From assembly GCA_045604805.1 (NCBI GenBank), contig JAZUOT010000013.1, positions 1-31,560 of the forward strand: DNA of 31,560 nucleotides. The letters are read 5' to 3'. Under the pieces are notes generated by a model. That model saw only the letters and a program-made list of their open reading frames with translations. It was not told the DNA's origin and did no database searches. Each line of letters begins with the position of its first letter. The first letter of the stretch is position 1. The stretch comes from JAZUOT01 sp045604805 (GTDB lineage: Bacteria; Bacillota; Clostridia; Oscillospirales; Acutalibacteraceae). Position numbers and translations under genes: made by a program. Of the stretch, positions 21,891-31,134 are shown piece after piece.

Positions 21891-22793
21891 ATGAAACAGA
21901 AAACAGCATTTATTTCTATAATCGGAAGTCCTAATGTTGGTAAATCATCATTATTGAATATATTGCTAGGACAAAAAATTTCAATCGTATCTAAGAAAGC
22001 TCAAACAACTAGGACGAAAATTACAGGGATATTAACACAAGATGATACGCAGCTTGTATTTGTTGATACGCCGGGTATGCACAAACAAAAAAATAAGCTT
22101 GGAGATTATATGCTTCAAAGTATAAATACAGCTTTAAGATCTGTAGATTTTATAATGTTTGTTGTGCAGGCTGGCAAAGAAATTAACGAAGCAGAAAAAC
22201 AGCTGATAAAACGCTTTGAAAGTTTAAATTTAAAAGTAGTTCTTGTATTAAATAAAATAGACCTTATAAAAAATAAAGAAATACTCCTTGAACAGATAAA
22301 GCAGCTTAATGATTTATTTGCATTTGAAGCATGCATTCCAGTGAGTGCAAAAACTTCAGAAGGGTTAGAAAAACTCAAAGCTGTACTTTGCTCTTTGGCC
22401 AAAGAGGGAAATTTTATGTTTGAGGAGGATGACCTCACAGACCAGCCAGAGAGAGTTTTAGTAAGTGAGATTATCAGGGAAAAAGCTCTGAGAGCTTTAG
22501 GACAGGAAGTACCACATGGTATAGCTGTTGTTGTTGAAAAAATGAAAGAACGAGAAGATAAAAATATCCTAGATATAGATGCTAATTTATATTGTGAAAA
22601 ACAAGGGCACAAATCTATAATAATAGGAAAAAAAGGCGAAAAACTTAAGTCAATAGGAAGTAAAGCAAGGTTAGAGTTAGAAAATTTTTTTGATTGTAAA
22701 ATAAATCTATCGCTATGGGTCAAGGTGAGAGAAAATTGGCGCAATAATAGCTCCTTACTTGTAAATTTTGGCTTTGACAAAAAAGAACTTTAA
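21891..22793 (+). CDS. era: GTPase Era
   Basis: Era is a GTPase that binds the 3' end of 16S rRNA during 30S maturation. The product is 300 residues. G1 is GSPNVGKSS (residues 12-20), G2 lies in KAQTTRTKITG, G3 is DTPG, and G4 is NKID. The C-terminal KH domain has IIIGKKGEKLKSIG and ends near KVRENWRNN. The ATG at 21891 is 4 bases after dgkA. Being next to ybeY fits a shared role in 16S rRNA processing. Confidence 0.98.
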   Translation: MKQKTAFISIIGSPNVGKSSLLNILLGQKISIVSKKAQTTRTKITGILTQDDTQLVFVDTPGMHKQKNKLGDYMLQSINTALRSVDFIMFVVQAGKEINEAEKQLIKRFESLNLKVVLVLNKIDLIKNKEILLEQIKQLNDLFAFEACIPVSAKTSEGLEKLKAVLCSLAKEGNFMFEEDDLTDQPERVLVSEIIREKALRALGQEVPHGIAVVVEKMKEREDKNILDIDANLYCEKQGHKSIIIGKKGEKLKSIGSKARLELENFFDCKINLSLWVKVRENWRNNSSLLVNFGFDKKEL

Positions 22794-22886
22794 ACCAAAC
22801 AAAATTTACCTAAAATATAAAGACATCCTTTGCAAACAGCTAATAGTAAGTAAAACTATTTGTTAACAAAAAAGGAGTTTTTATAA

Positions 22887-23027
22887 ATGGATATAGAAAA
22901 TGCTTGGTATGAATTTGAAAAAACCGGAAAAATAGAAAGTTACTTGCACTATAAAGATCTATGTGATTCCCTTGCAAATTCACAAGGCAAGGTTGATGAA
23001 GATGATATAAAACAAACTCCCTCTTAG
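22887..23027 (+). CDS. yqzL: YqzL-like small protein
   Basis: A 46-residue protein beginning MDIENAWYEFEKTGKIESYL. The pattern 'W..FE.TG.I..YL.YK.L' and the position between era and recO match the Firmicute YqzL family, whose function is not established. The SD AAAGGAG stands about 9 bases before the ATG at 22887. The C-terminal half is hydrophilic and acidic. The 93-base gap after era contains a small AATAGT/ACTATT hairpin without a T-run. Confidence 0.85.
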   Translation: MDIENAWYEFEKTGKIESYLHYKDLCDSLANSQGKVDEDDIKQTPS

Positions 23028-23053
23028 ACCATATTTGTTAGCTTAGGTGTAGC

Positions 23054-23809
23054 ATGATAATAAATACAAAAGGATTGGTAATAAAAGAACAAACTATAAA
23101 AGAAAGTGACAAATTAATAACCATACTTACTGAGCGTGGTATAATTAGGGCTTTTGTGTCAAATGCAAAAAGATTAAAAAGTAAAAATTTATCATCGACA
23201 GGTTTGATGTGTTACTCCGAATTTACCATTTATAAAAGTAAAGATAAATATATAATTAATGATTCTAATATTATTGAACCGTTTTTTAATTTGAGAAAAG
23301 ATATAACTAAGCTTAGTTTAGTACAGTATTTCTGTGAACTTGCCGCAGCAGTTTCTAGGGGAGAAGAAAGTACTAAAGAACTCTTAAAACTTGTTTTAAA
23401 CGCTATATATATACTGCTAAAATGCTCTGAAAGTACAGATATAATCAAAATTAAAGCTATCGTAGAGATAAGGCTTATGTGCATAAGCGGCTTTATGCCT
23501 GATCTTATTTGTTGTAAGAATTGCAACAAATACGAAGATGAGCATGTGTTTTTTGTCCTAAACAAAGGAATATTGTATTGCAGTGAATGTTATGATGAAA
23601 GTATTAACAAATCAAAGGTTGTAGTTTTAAATCAAAGTTCACTTTTAGCATTTAGGCATATAGTTTATTCCGATTTTAATAAAATTTTTAATTTCAATTT
23701 AAAAGGAGAAAGTTTATCTATGCTATCAAAAGTAGCTGAAAGCTATGTTTTAGATACGCTTGATATCTCCTTTGGTACTTTGGAATTTTATAAGTCTATT
23801 ATTTTGTAA
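23054..23809 (+). CDS. recO: DNA repair protein RecO
   Basis: RecO works with RecF and RecR to load RecA on gapped, SSB-coated DNA. The product is 251 residues. It has the N-terminal OB fold (INTKGLVIKEQTIKESDKLI, residues 2-21) and the C-terminal helical domain holding a zinc motif: CKNC and, about 20 residues later, CSEC. It lies 26 bases after yqzL and 46 before mutS2. The SD (AGGTG) is modest. Confidence 0.96.
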   Translation: MIINTKGLVIKEQTIKESDKLITILTERGIIRAFVSNAKRLKSKNLSSTGLMCYSEFTIYKSKDKYIINDSNIIEPFFNLRKDITKLSLVQYFCELAAAVSRGEESTKELLKLVLNAIYILLKCSESTDIIKIKAIVEIRLMCISGFMPDLICCKNCNKYEDEHVFFVLNKGILYCSECYDESINKSKVVVLNQSSLLAFRHIVYSDFNKIFNFNLKGESLSMLSKVAESYVLDTLDISFGTLEFYKSIIL

Positions 23810-23855
23810 ATTTATAAAAAGATGAGTTTTGTTACTTTTGAAGGATTAAATACCT

Positions 23856-26216
23856 ATGATCGAAAAAAAACATTGTCAAACATTAGAGTTCGATAAAATA
23901 TTAAAGATGTTATCTCATGAAGCAGGGAGTAAAAGGGGAAGAGATTTGTGTCTGGGAATTTTCCCTTCTGATAGCCTAAAAGAAACAACTAGACTTATTG
24001 AGCAGAGTAAAGATGCATATACTTTGCTTGCTCGTTTTGGCTCACCTAGTTTTTCTTTATTAGAAGATGTTTCAGAAGCTTTGGATAGGGCAAGTTCTGG
24101 CGGAAGTCTTAGTACTATTGAGCTAATAAAAGTAGCGAGTACTTTGCATAACTTTAGAACTCTGAAAAAATGGAAAACTCAAGATAAATATGGTACGAAG
24201 TCGCTTGATAATTTTTTCGATGCTTTGTATAGCAATAAATATTTAGAAAGCAAAATAAATTCTTCCATAATCTCAGAAACCGAAATAGCGGATAATGCAT
24301 CTAATACTCTTTTTGAGCTGAGAAAAAAGATAAGATTTTTGCAAAACAATATAAAGCAAAAACTTGATAAAATGACAAAAAATATAAATACAACAAAGTA
24401 TCTGCAAGAAAATATAGTTACTATGAGAGCTGGAAGATATGTTATACCCGTAAAATCAGAATATAAAGCTAATATTCCAGGGCTTGTGCATGATGCTTCG
24501 GCTAGTGGTTCGACTTTATTTGTAGAACCTATGGCTGTAGTTGAAGCTAATAATTCCCTAAAAGAGCTAATATCAAAAGAAAATGCAGAAATAGAAAGAA
24601 TACTATTTGAACTTTCACAAGAGGTTGCAAGTTTTTCTGATGAAATTTTAAAAAGTTTTAATATTGCAGTAAGTTTGGATGTCATTTTTGCCAAGGCAAA
24701 TTTAGCATACAAAATGAAAGCCTCTGTTCCCAAATTAAACAACGAAGGCAGAATAGTTCTAAAAAAAGCTAGGCATCCATTAATCTCTGCAGATAAAGTC
24801 AAACCAGTTGACATAGAGTTGGGAATAAAATTTGATGCTTTGATTATAACTGGACCAAATACTGGAGGGAAAACAGTTTGCCTAAAAACGATTGGCCTTT
24901 TCTCTCTCATGGCTATGTCCGGTCTTTTAATCCCTGCAGCAGAGGGAAGTGAAATTTCAGTATTTGATAATATACTCACTGATATAGGTGACGAGCAAAG
25001 TATCGAGAATTCACTTTCTACCTTTTCCTCTCATATGAGCAATATTATAAATATAATAAATAAATCTGACGAACAAAGTCTTGTACTTTTAGATGAACTA
25101 GGTTCGGGAACCGATCCAGCTGAAGGCGCAACTTTAGCTATGGCGATAATAGAAAAATTATTATCTCAAAAGAGCAAGATAGTATGTACGACTCATTATA
25201 CAGAACTTAAAACTTTTGCCATACAAAAATCACGTGTTGAGAACGCTTGCTGCGAGTTTAGCATAAAAACAATGCAGCCTACTTATAAGCTTTTAATCGG
25301 TACCGCCGGAAGCTCAAATGCTTTTGCTATATGTCAAAAATTGGGCCTTTCTCAAGGGATTATCTTAAAAGCAAAATCTATGTTATCTGAAAATAATGCT
25401 AGGTTTGAAAATGCTTTGAAAACAATAGAAAAGCAAACTCAAATTTTAAAAGATAAAGAACTAAAGTGTGATATCTTAATAAACCAAAATATGAAACTAA
25501 AAAAAGAAAATAAAGCTAAAAGTCTAGCCCTCAAAGGAGAACTTTCTAAAGAATTAAAAAAACAAAAAGAAATAGCTAAACATATTGTCGAAAGAGCGAT
25601 AGAAAAATCGAACATTCTCTTGGATGAACTAAAACAGCTTTTGAAAGATAAAAAATCGCTAACTCCTCAGAAAAAATCTGAAATCAATTCAAAAATAAAA
25701 AAATTGCAAGATGAGTTTGATCCTGTAAGCAAAGAAAAAGAAATACTCTCTGACAAAGCACAGCAAAATTTTAGAGAAGGCGATAGCGTGCTTATACAAA
25801 ATATAAATACCGAGGCTATTATTTTGGAATTATGCGGGAAAGATCAAGCTTTAGTTAAGGCTGGTTCTATGAAAACGAGAGTGAAACTTGAAAATTTAAA
25901 GACTTTAAAGCATAAAGAGAAAATAAAAACAGGTGTGTCTATTTCAGTAAATAGCAACAATGCTTCAGGAGAAGAGCTAACTAGACTTGATCTTAGAGGA
26001 CAAAATATAAGTGAATCAATAATAGAAATAGATAAGTTTATTGATAACGCCTTGCTATGTAAGTTAAATAGAATAAGTATTATACACGGAAAAGGTAGTG
26101 GAAAATTAAGAAACGCTGTACATAAACACCTAAATACTCACTCGTCTGTGCAAAATTATAGGCTCGGTAATTTCGGTGAGGGAGATTCAGGAGTAACTAT
26201 AGTGGAGTTGGGGTGA
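23856..26216 (+). CDS. mutS2: MutS2 (RqcU) ATPase/endonuclease with Smr domain
   Basis: MutS2 family proteins split collided ribosomes in Bacillus and have been linked to suppression of recombination. The product is 786 residues. It has N-terminal core and clamp helices (1-300), the ATPase with Walker A GPNTGGKT (333-340) and Walker B LVLLDE (409-414), a charged coiled coil (about 510-630), a KOW-like segment, and the C-terminal Smr domain with LDLRGQ and HGKGSG. The ATG at 23856 has an AAGGA SD. It converges on purA, with 48 bases between and no clear terminator. Confidence 0.97.
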   Translation: MIEKKHCQTLEFDKILKMLSHEAGSKRGRDLCLGIFPSDSLKETTRLIEQSKDAYTLLARFGSPSFSLLEDVSEALDRASSGGSLSTIELIKVASTLHNFRTLKKWKTQDKYGTKSLDNFFDALYSNKYLESKINSSIISETEIADNASNTLFELRKKIRFLQNNIKQKLDKMTKNINTTKYLQENIVTMRAGRYVIPVKSEYKANIPGLVHDASASGSTLFVEPMAVVEANNSLKELISKENAEIERILFELSQEVASFSDEILKSFNIAVSLDVIFAKANLAYKMKASVPKLNNEGRIVLKKARHPLISADKVKPVDIELGIKFDALIITGPNTGGKTVCLKTIGLFSLMAMSGLLIPAAEGSEISVFDNILTDIGDEQSIENSLSTFSSHMSNIINIINKSDEQSLVLLDELGSGTDPAEGATLAMAIIEKLLSQKSKIVCTTHYTELKTFAIQKSRVENACCEFSIKTMQPTYKLLIGTAGSSNAFAICQKLGLSQGIILKAKSMLSENNARFENALKTIEKQTQILKDKELKCDILINQNMKLKKENKAKSLALKGELSKELKKQKEIAKHIVERAIEKSNILLDELKQLLKDKKSLTPQKKSEINSKIKKLQDEFDPVSKEKEILSDKAQQNFREGDSVLIQNINTEAIILELCGKDQALVKAGSMKTRVKLENLKTLKHKEKIKTGVSISVNSNNASGEELTRLDLRGQNISESIIEIDKFIDNALLCKLNRISIIHGKGSGKLRNAVHKHLNTHSSVQNYRLGNFGEGDSGVTIVELG

Positions 26217-26264
26217 GATGAATATAATTACACAGTTAATCTGTAAAATGTATTATATAAAAAA

Positions 26265-27551
26265 TTATTTCAATATAATTATATCTTCCCTGTAAGGACC
26301 GTTAGCGACGAAAGCTATTGGTATATCGATATAATCTTCCACAAACTTTATATAATTTTTACAGGCGTGAGGGAGATCCTCGAATTTTTTTATTCCTCTT
26401 ATATCACATTTCCATCCGGGAAATTTTTCTAATACTGGTTTAGCCTTTTTCAATTTGCTGTTAACGGAGAATTTTTTAGTCAAATATCCATCTATATCGT
26501 AAGCCACACACACAGGTATTTCGTCCAAGTACGATAGGGCGTCGAGCACAGTTAAGGCAATTTTTGTCGTTCCCTGAACTCTACAACCATACCTAGTAGC
26601 GACTAAATCTAACCAGCCCATTCTTCTGGGTCTGCCTGTAGTAGCACCATATTCACCGCTATCTCCGCCGTTTTGTCTTAACATTTGTGCATCTTCGCCG
26701 AATATCTCACTAACAAACACTCCTTCACCTACGGCACTAGAGTAAGCTTTTACTACGGTGATAACTTCATCTATATTAGCGATTAGGCCACTTCCTACAG
26801 CTGCATATGGAGCTATGGTATTTGATGATGTAACCATAGGATATATTCCAAAATCCAAATCTTTCAAAGCGCCTAATTGCCCTTCAAGCAATATATACTT
26901 ATTTTGCTTATGGGCCTCATATAAATATTCCACAGTATCGCAAACGAAAGGTTCTAGTATAGCTTTATACTCCATTAATTTATCGAACATATCATCTATT
27001 TTAATTAAAGGTTTCTTATATAATTCTTTAAGTATGGCATTTTTTATAGCTAAAACCCTATTTAATTTTTCTTTAAGATAAACTTTATCTTCAAAGAGTT
27101 CACTGACTTGGAATCCAATTTTGGAAACTTTATCTGAGTAGAATGGGGCTATACCTGATTTTGTAGAACCGAATTTATTGTCGAGCAGGCGAGCTTCTTC
27201 ATACTCATCAAACAGAATATGATAAGGCATTACTATTTGGGCTCTATCCGAAACCAAAATCTTACCCATATTTACATTTCTGGATTTAAGCATATCTATT
27301 TCTTTTTTTAAAGTTTCAACACTTAAGGCAACACCATTGCCTATTATATTAACTGTATTTTCATTAAAAATTCCTGAAGGAAGTTGATGCATTGCAAATT
27401 TTCCGTAATCGTTTATTATAGTATGTCCAGCGTTACTTCCTCCCTGAAAACGAATTACAATATCGGCTTCTTGTGCTAGAAAATCAGTTATTTTTCCTTT
27501 TCCTTCATCGCCCCAATTAGCACCAACTATAGCTTTTATCATTTCTACCAT
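26265..27551 (-). CDS. purA: Adenylosuccinate synthetase
   Basis: PurA joins IMP and aspartate using GTP, the first step from IMP to AMP. The product is 428 residues. The P-loop-like WGDEGKGK is at residues 13-20, with FQGGSNAGHTI and the GEYGATTGRPRRMGW region further on, all typical. The ATG at 27551 lies 9 bases after the purB stop; an in-frame ATG at 27542 gives a start (MIKAIVGANWG) closer to the family, and the SD does not decide. It pairs functionally with purB in one transcript. Confidence 0.97.
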   Translation of the reverse strand: MVEMIKAIVGANWGDEGKGKITDFLAQEADIVIRFQGGSNAGHTIINDYGKFAMHQLPSGIFNENTVNIIGNGVALSVETLKKEIDMLKSRNVNMGKILVSDRAQIVMPYHILFDEYEEARLLDNKFGSTKSGIAPFYSDKVSKIGFQVSELFEDKVYLKEKLNRVLAIKNAILKELYKKPLIKIDDMFDKLMEYKAILEPFVCDTVEYLYEAHKQNKYILLEGQLGALKDLDFGIYPMVTSSNTIAPYAAVGSGLIANIDEVITVVKAYSSAVGEGVFVSEIFGEDAQMLRQNGGDSGEYGATTGRPRRMGWLDLVATRYGCRVQGTTKIALTVLDALSYLDEIPVCVAYDIDGYLTKKFSVNSKLKKAKPVLEKFPGWKCDIRGIKKFEDLPHACKNYIKFVEDYIDIPIAFVANGPYREDIIILK

Positions 27552-27560
27552 ACCTGTTCT

Positions 27561-28988
27561 TCATAAATTTACAGAGTCTTTATACTCGCTTGTTTTATAA
27601 TCTTTTAAAATACTTTCTTTCACAGACTTTACAAATTCTTCTGTTTGTTGTTCTGCACAGCCGGTATAAGACTTGGCATCGGTTAAAGTTAATAGCTGTT
27701 CTCTAGAAAGAGGAATATTATTATCATCTGCGAGAAATGATAATAATTTATTCTCTTCACCACTTTCCTTGATAAGTCTGGAAGCTTCCATAGAATGTTT
27801 TCTTATCAATTCATGAATAGTTTGTCTATCTGCACCTAGTTTAACACAATCCATCATTATATTTTCAGTGGCCATAAATGGCATTTCTTTGTTTAAATTT
27901 GATTCTATAACTTTTGGATAAACAACTAGCCCAGATGCAATATTGATGTATAACTCAAGCAGTGCATCTGTTGCAAGAAAAGCCTCTGATACACTTATAC
28001 GCTTATTTGCGGAATCATCTAAAGTTCTCTCAAACCACTGAGATGCCTGTGTAATAGCCGGATTTAAACTATCTATCATTACATAGCGAGCTATAGCTGC
28101 CATTCTTTCGCTCCTAACAGGATTTCTCTTATAAGCCATTGCCGAAGAGCCAACCTGCTTATTTTCGAAAGGCTCCTCTACTTCTTTTAAATGTTGCATA
28201 AGACGAATATCATTAGAAAATTTAGCACAACTCTGAGCAATTCCACTCAAAATATTTAAAGCTTTCGAATCTAGTTTTCTTGTATAAGTCTGCCCAGATA
28301 CCTCAAAACATTCACTAAAACCCATGTAATTTGCGATTAAAGCATCTAATTTTTTAACTTTGCTATAGTCACCATCAAAAAGCTTCATAAAACTTGCCTG
28401 AGTTCCTGTTGTCCCTTTGCATCCTAGTAATTTGATATTGTCAATAAAATAAATGATATCTTCAAAATCTAAAACTAAATCTTGTATCCAAAGTGTCGTT
28501 CTTTTGCCTAATGTTGTTGGTTGAGCTGCTTGAAAATGAGTATAAGCCTGTATAGGTAAATCTTTATATTTAAAAGCGAATTCACAAAGTACGTGTATAA
28601 GCTTCAAAATTTTTTCTTTCAAAAGCTTCATAGCTTTGTGCATTATTATTATATCCGTATTATCTCCTACATAACATGAAGTCGCTCCTAGATGTATTAT
28701 AGGTTTAGCTTTAGGACATTGTAAGCCAAAGGCATAAATATGAGCCATTACATCGTGGCAAATCTCTTGTTCTTTGAGATTGGCATCTTCATAATTTATA
28801 TTATCTTGGTATTTCTGCATTTCTTCTATCTGTTCATTAGAAATATCAAGACCTAGATCTTTTTCTGCTTTCGCTAAAGTTATCCACAATTTACGAAAAG
28901 TTCTAAATTTCATATCTTGCGAAAAGATATATTGCATTTCTTTGCTTGCGTATCTGGAACTAAAAGGAGAAACATACTTATCATTCAT
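27561..28988 (-). CDS. purB: Adenylosuccinate lyase
   Basis: PurB cleaves adenylosuccinate to AMP and fumarate and also acts on SAICAR in de novo purine synthesis. The product is 475 residues. The fumarase/lyase signature appears as GSSAMAYKRNP, and HLGATSCYVGDNTD and the QAAQPTTLGKR region are present. I use the ATG at 28988 (MNDKYVSPFSSRYAS), with GAGG about 10 bases upstream; a TTG frame from 29006 contains that SD. No separate promoter is evident after the tsf hairpin, so read-through from rpsB-tsf is likely. Confidence 0.96.
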   Translation of the reverse strand: MNDKYVSPFSSRYASKEMQYIFSQDMKFRTFRKLWITLAKAEKDLGLDISNEQIEEMQKYQDNINYEDANLKEQEICHDVMAHIYAFGLQCPKAKPIIHLGATSCYVGDNTDIIIMHKAMKLLKEKILKLIHVLCEFAFKYKDLPIQAYTHFQAAQPTTLGKRTTLWIQDLVLDFEDIIYFIDNIKLLGCKGTTGTQASFMKLFDGDYSKVKKLDALIANYMGFSECFEVSGQTYTRKLDSKALNILSGIAQSCAKFSNDIRLMQHLKEVEEPFENKQVGSSAMAYKRNPVRSERMAAIARYVMIDSLNPAITQASQWFERTLDDSANKRISVSEAFLATDALLELYINIASGLVVYPKVIESNLNKEMPFMATENIMMDCVKLGADRQTIHELIRKHSMEASRLIKESGEENKLLSFLADDNNIPLSREQLLTLTDAKSYTGCAEQQTEEFVKSVKESILKDYKTSEYKDSVNL

Positions 28989-29010
28989 TTTCAAAAACCT
29001 CAACAAAGCA

Positions 29011-29045
29011 AATACAGGACGCGAGTTTTCCTCGCCCCCTGTATT
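29011..29045 (-). terminator. Hairpin terminator between tsf and purB
   Basis: AATACAGG/CCTGTATT (8 pairs, 29011-29018 with 29038-29045) encloses a GCGAG/CTCGC inner stem with a GAAAA loop on the minus strand. The downstream strand is only moderately T-rich (TTGCTTTGTTG), so termination may be partial. This would let some transcription reach purB-purA. Confidence 0.7.
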
Positions 29046-29070
29046 TTAAATTTTTCTTTATATCGAGATG

Positions 29071-29988
29071 TTATTTTATCATGCTTTGAACTTCTTCTGC
29101 GAAATTATCTTCTTTTTTCTCGATACCTTCACCTTTTTCAAAGCGAACAAAATCAATAATCTTAATCTCTCCGCCTAATTCTTTGGCCTTCATTTGAGTA
29201 TATTTATTCACATCCAGGTCATTATCCTTAACGAAGAGCTGATTGATAAGGCAATTTTCTTTATAAAATTTAGACATTTTACCATTTACTATTTTTTCTG
29301 CTATATTCGCAGGTTTGCCCTCGTTTATGACCTGCTCGGTTAAGATTTTTCTCTCATGTTCCAAAACATCTGAAGGAACTGAATCAGCATCAAGGAAACC
29401 AGGATTAACTGCCGCAATCTGCATAGCAATGTCTTTAGCGTATTCCTTGAAGCCATCCTTTGCTGCAACAGCATCATCTGTATCAAACTTAACCATAACA
29501 CCGATACGTCCACCAGCATGAACATAAGTAGAAACTACTCCATCCATTCTCTTAAAGCGACGGATTTGAATGTTTTCACCAATAGTAACAATTTTATCCT
29601 GAAGTAAATCAGCAATAGTCATATCACTACCAGAAGCAACACAATTTTTTAATTCCTCTATATCACTAGGATTTTTTTCTAAAATAGTATTGGCACAGAT
29701 TTGAACAAAATTTTGGAAATCTGCGTTTTTAGCTACGAAATCTGTTTCAGCGTTTATCTCAACAACTACACCAGTTTTCCCATTAGCATCAGTACAAGCG
29801 TAAGCTACACCTTCTGCAGCTACGCGTCCTGCCTTTTTAGCAGCTTTTGCTAAACCCTTTTCTCTTAAAATATCAACTGCCTTGTCCATATCTCCACAAG
29901 CTTCTGTAAGAGCTTTTTTACAGTCCATCATACCACAGCTAGTTTTAGCTCTTAAAGCTGCAACATCTTTTGCTGAAAAAGCGGCCAT
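29071..29988 (-). CDS. tsf: Translation elongation factor Ts
   Basis: EF-Ts is the nucleotide exchange factor of EF-Tu. The product is 305 residues. It has the N-terminal UBA-like region (SAKDVAALRAKTSCGMMDCK), the diagnostic TDFVAKNADF segment, and the two-part core domain. The start is the ATG at 29988 (MAAFSAKDV): GGAGA is 11 bases upstream. The ATG at 30000 abuts the SD, and the open frame further upstream only overlaps rpsB out of frame. The order rpsB-tsf is universal. Confidence 0.97.
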   Translation of the reverse strand: MAAFSAKDVAALRAKTSCGMMDCKKALTEACGDMDKAVDILREKGLAKAAKKAGRVAAEGVAYACTDANGKTGVVVEINAETDFVAKNADFQNFVQICANTILEKNPSDIEELKNCVASGSDMTIADLLQDKIVTIGENIQIRRFKRMDGVVSTYVHAGGRIGVMVKFDTDDAVAAKDGFKEYAKDIAMQIAAVNPGFLDADSVPSDVLEHERKILTEQVINEGKPANIAEKIVNGKMSKFYKENCLINQLFVKDNDLDVNKYTQMKAKELGGEIKIIDFVRFEKGEGIEKKEDNFAEEVQSMIK

Positions 29989-30061
29989 TATATCAAACAT
30001 CTCCTTGTAAAACTTTATATAATCTAATTTATTCTGCTTCAGTAGTGGTCTCAGCAGTAGC

Positions 30062-30868
30062 TTATGTTTCTTTATTTGTACTTTCTTCAGCTTCTGTTTC
30101 CTTATCATCTGAAGAAGCAATATTTTCTTCCGGCTTTGTTTCCTTACTATTATCAGCCATAGCAGTTTCCATTTCTTCAGCGGTAAGACCTTCTCTGCCT
30201 TCAACAATCGCATTAGCCACAACCGAAGTAAGAAGTTTTACTGCACGAATAGCGTCATCATTACCAGGGATAACATAATCTATTTCATCTGGGTCACAGT
30301 TTGTGTCAACTATAGCGATAATTGGAATTCCTAACTTTTTAGCTTCAGCGACTGCTATTCTTTCTTTTCTTGGGTCTACTACGAACAACGCACTAGGTAG
30401 AGATTTCATTTCTGTAATTCCACCTATAAATTTTTCAAGCTTTTCTATTTCCAAATTTAGTCTGGTAACTTCTTTTTTAGGGAGAAGCTCAAACGTTCCG
30501 TCTTCTTTCATACCATTGAGTTGTTTTAGTCTTTCCACTCTTTTACGTATGGTGGAAAAGTTAGTGAGCATACCTCCAAGCCATCTTGCGTTCACATAGT
30601 AAGCTCCGGCTCTTTTAGCTTCTTCCTTCACAGAATCTTGTGCCTGCTTTTTGGTCCCAACAAACAGAACTGTGCCATCATTTTCTGATAACTCTTTGAC
30701 AAAATTGTAAGCTTTATCAATTTTTCTGACTGTTTTTTGTAGGTCTATGATATGAATACCATTGCGCTCTGTGAAGATGTATTTGTCCATTTTCGGGTTC
30801 CATCTTCTTGTTTGGTGACCAAAGTGAACACCAGATTCTAAAAGTTGCTTCATAGATACTACTGCCAT
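30062..30868 (-). CDS. rpsB: 30S ribosomal protein S2
   Basis: S2 binds late to the 30S subunit between head and body. The product is 268 residues. It starts MAVVSMKQLLESGVHFGHQT and has RRWNPKMDKYIF and the coiled-coil insertion around residues 105-150. The last 35 or so residues form a long acidic Glu/Ser/Thr tail (KPEENIASSDDKETEAEEST). After the stop at 30062 the same frame continues for ten more similar residues before a second stop at 30029. The ATG has an AAGGAGG SD. Confidence 0.97.
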   Translation of the reverse strand: MAVVSMKQLLESGVHFGHQTRRWNPKMDKYIFTERNGIHIIDLQKTVRKIDKAYNFVKELSENDGTVLFVGTKKQAQDSVKEEAKRAGAYYVNARWLGGMLTNFSTIRKRVERLKQLNGMKEDGTFELLPKKEVTRLNLEIEKLEKFIGGITEMKSLPSALFVVDPRKERIAVAEAKKLGIPIIAIVDTNCDPDEIDYVIPGNDDAIRAVKLLTSVVANAIVEGREGLTAEEMETAMADNSKETKPEENIASSDDKETEAEESTNKET

Positions 30869-30975
30869 TTTAAATCCTCCTTAGGTTAAACCGCCGCCAG
30901 CATACAAATTTAGCTTCTTAAACTCATAAAAGCACCACAAAGCCATGCTAACGTGTGTTTTTATAAAGCGTGAAA

Positions 30976-31004
30976 ATTATAGCACACTTAAATAAATTTA
31001 ACAA
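30976..31004 (-). promoter_or_regulatory. Promoter of rpsB-tsf
   Basis: TTGTTA (30999-31004) and consensus TATAAT (30976-30981) are 17 bases apart on the minus strand. Transcription would start near 30969, leaving a leader of about 100 bases before the rpsB ATG. I see no strong hairpin in that leader. The stretch 31005-31134 between this promoter and the next gene holds nothing I can name. Confidence 0.85.
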
Positions 31005-31134
31005 GTGTGTGGGAAATAGAGAACCACTCAAAATAATATGTGCAAGAAAGCTCATCCCTGCTTGGCGCAGTTTTGAGAGTTATTTTTAGAATAGCCACAC
31101 ACAACCATCAATTTTTTAGTCTTATCTACTGCCT

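Noticed and set aside
22115..22780. Minus-strand open frame of 221 codons inside era
   Set aside because: Antisense shadow of a well-supported era gene.
24179..24979. Minus-strand open frame of 266 codons inside mutS2
   Set aside because: Antisense shadow of the MutS2 ATPase region; no SD and a hydrophobic, low-information product.
26217..26264. Terminator between the convergent mutS2 and purA genes
   Set aside because: Only AT-rich short inverted repeats (ACAG/CTGT) without a convincing stem and T-run on either strand.
29046..29130. Possible purB promoter in the tsf 3' end (TTCGCA ... TAAAAT)
   Set aside because: Weak boxes with 19-base spacing, and located upstream of the tsf terminator hairpin.
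29989..30222. N-terminal extension of the tsf frame to 30222
   Set aside because: It overlaps rpsB out of frame, is Lys/Leu-rich without family match, and the SD supports the ATG at 29988.
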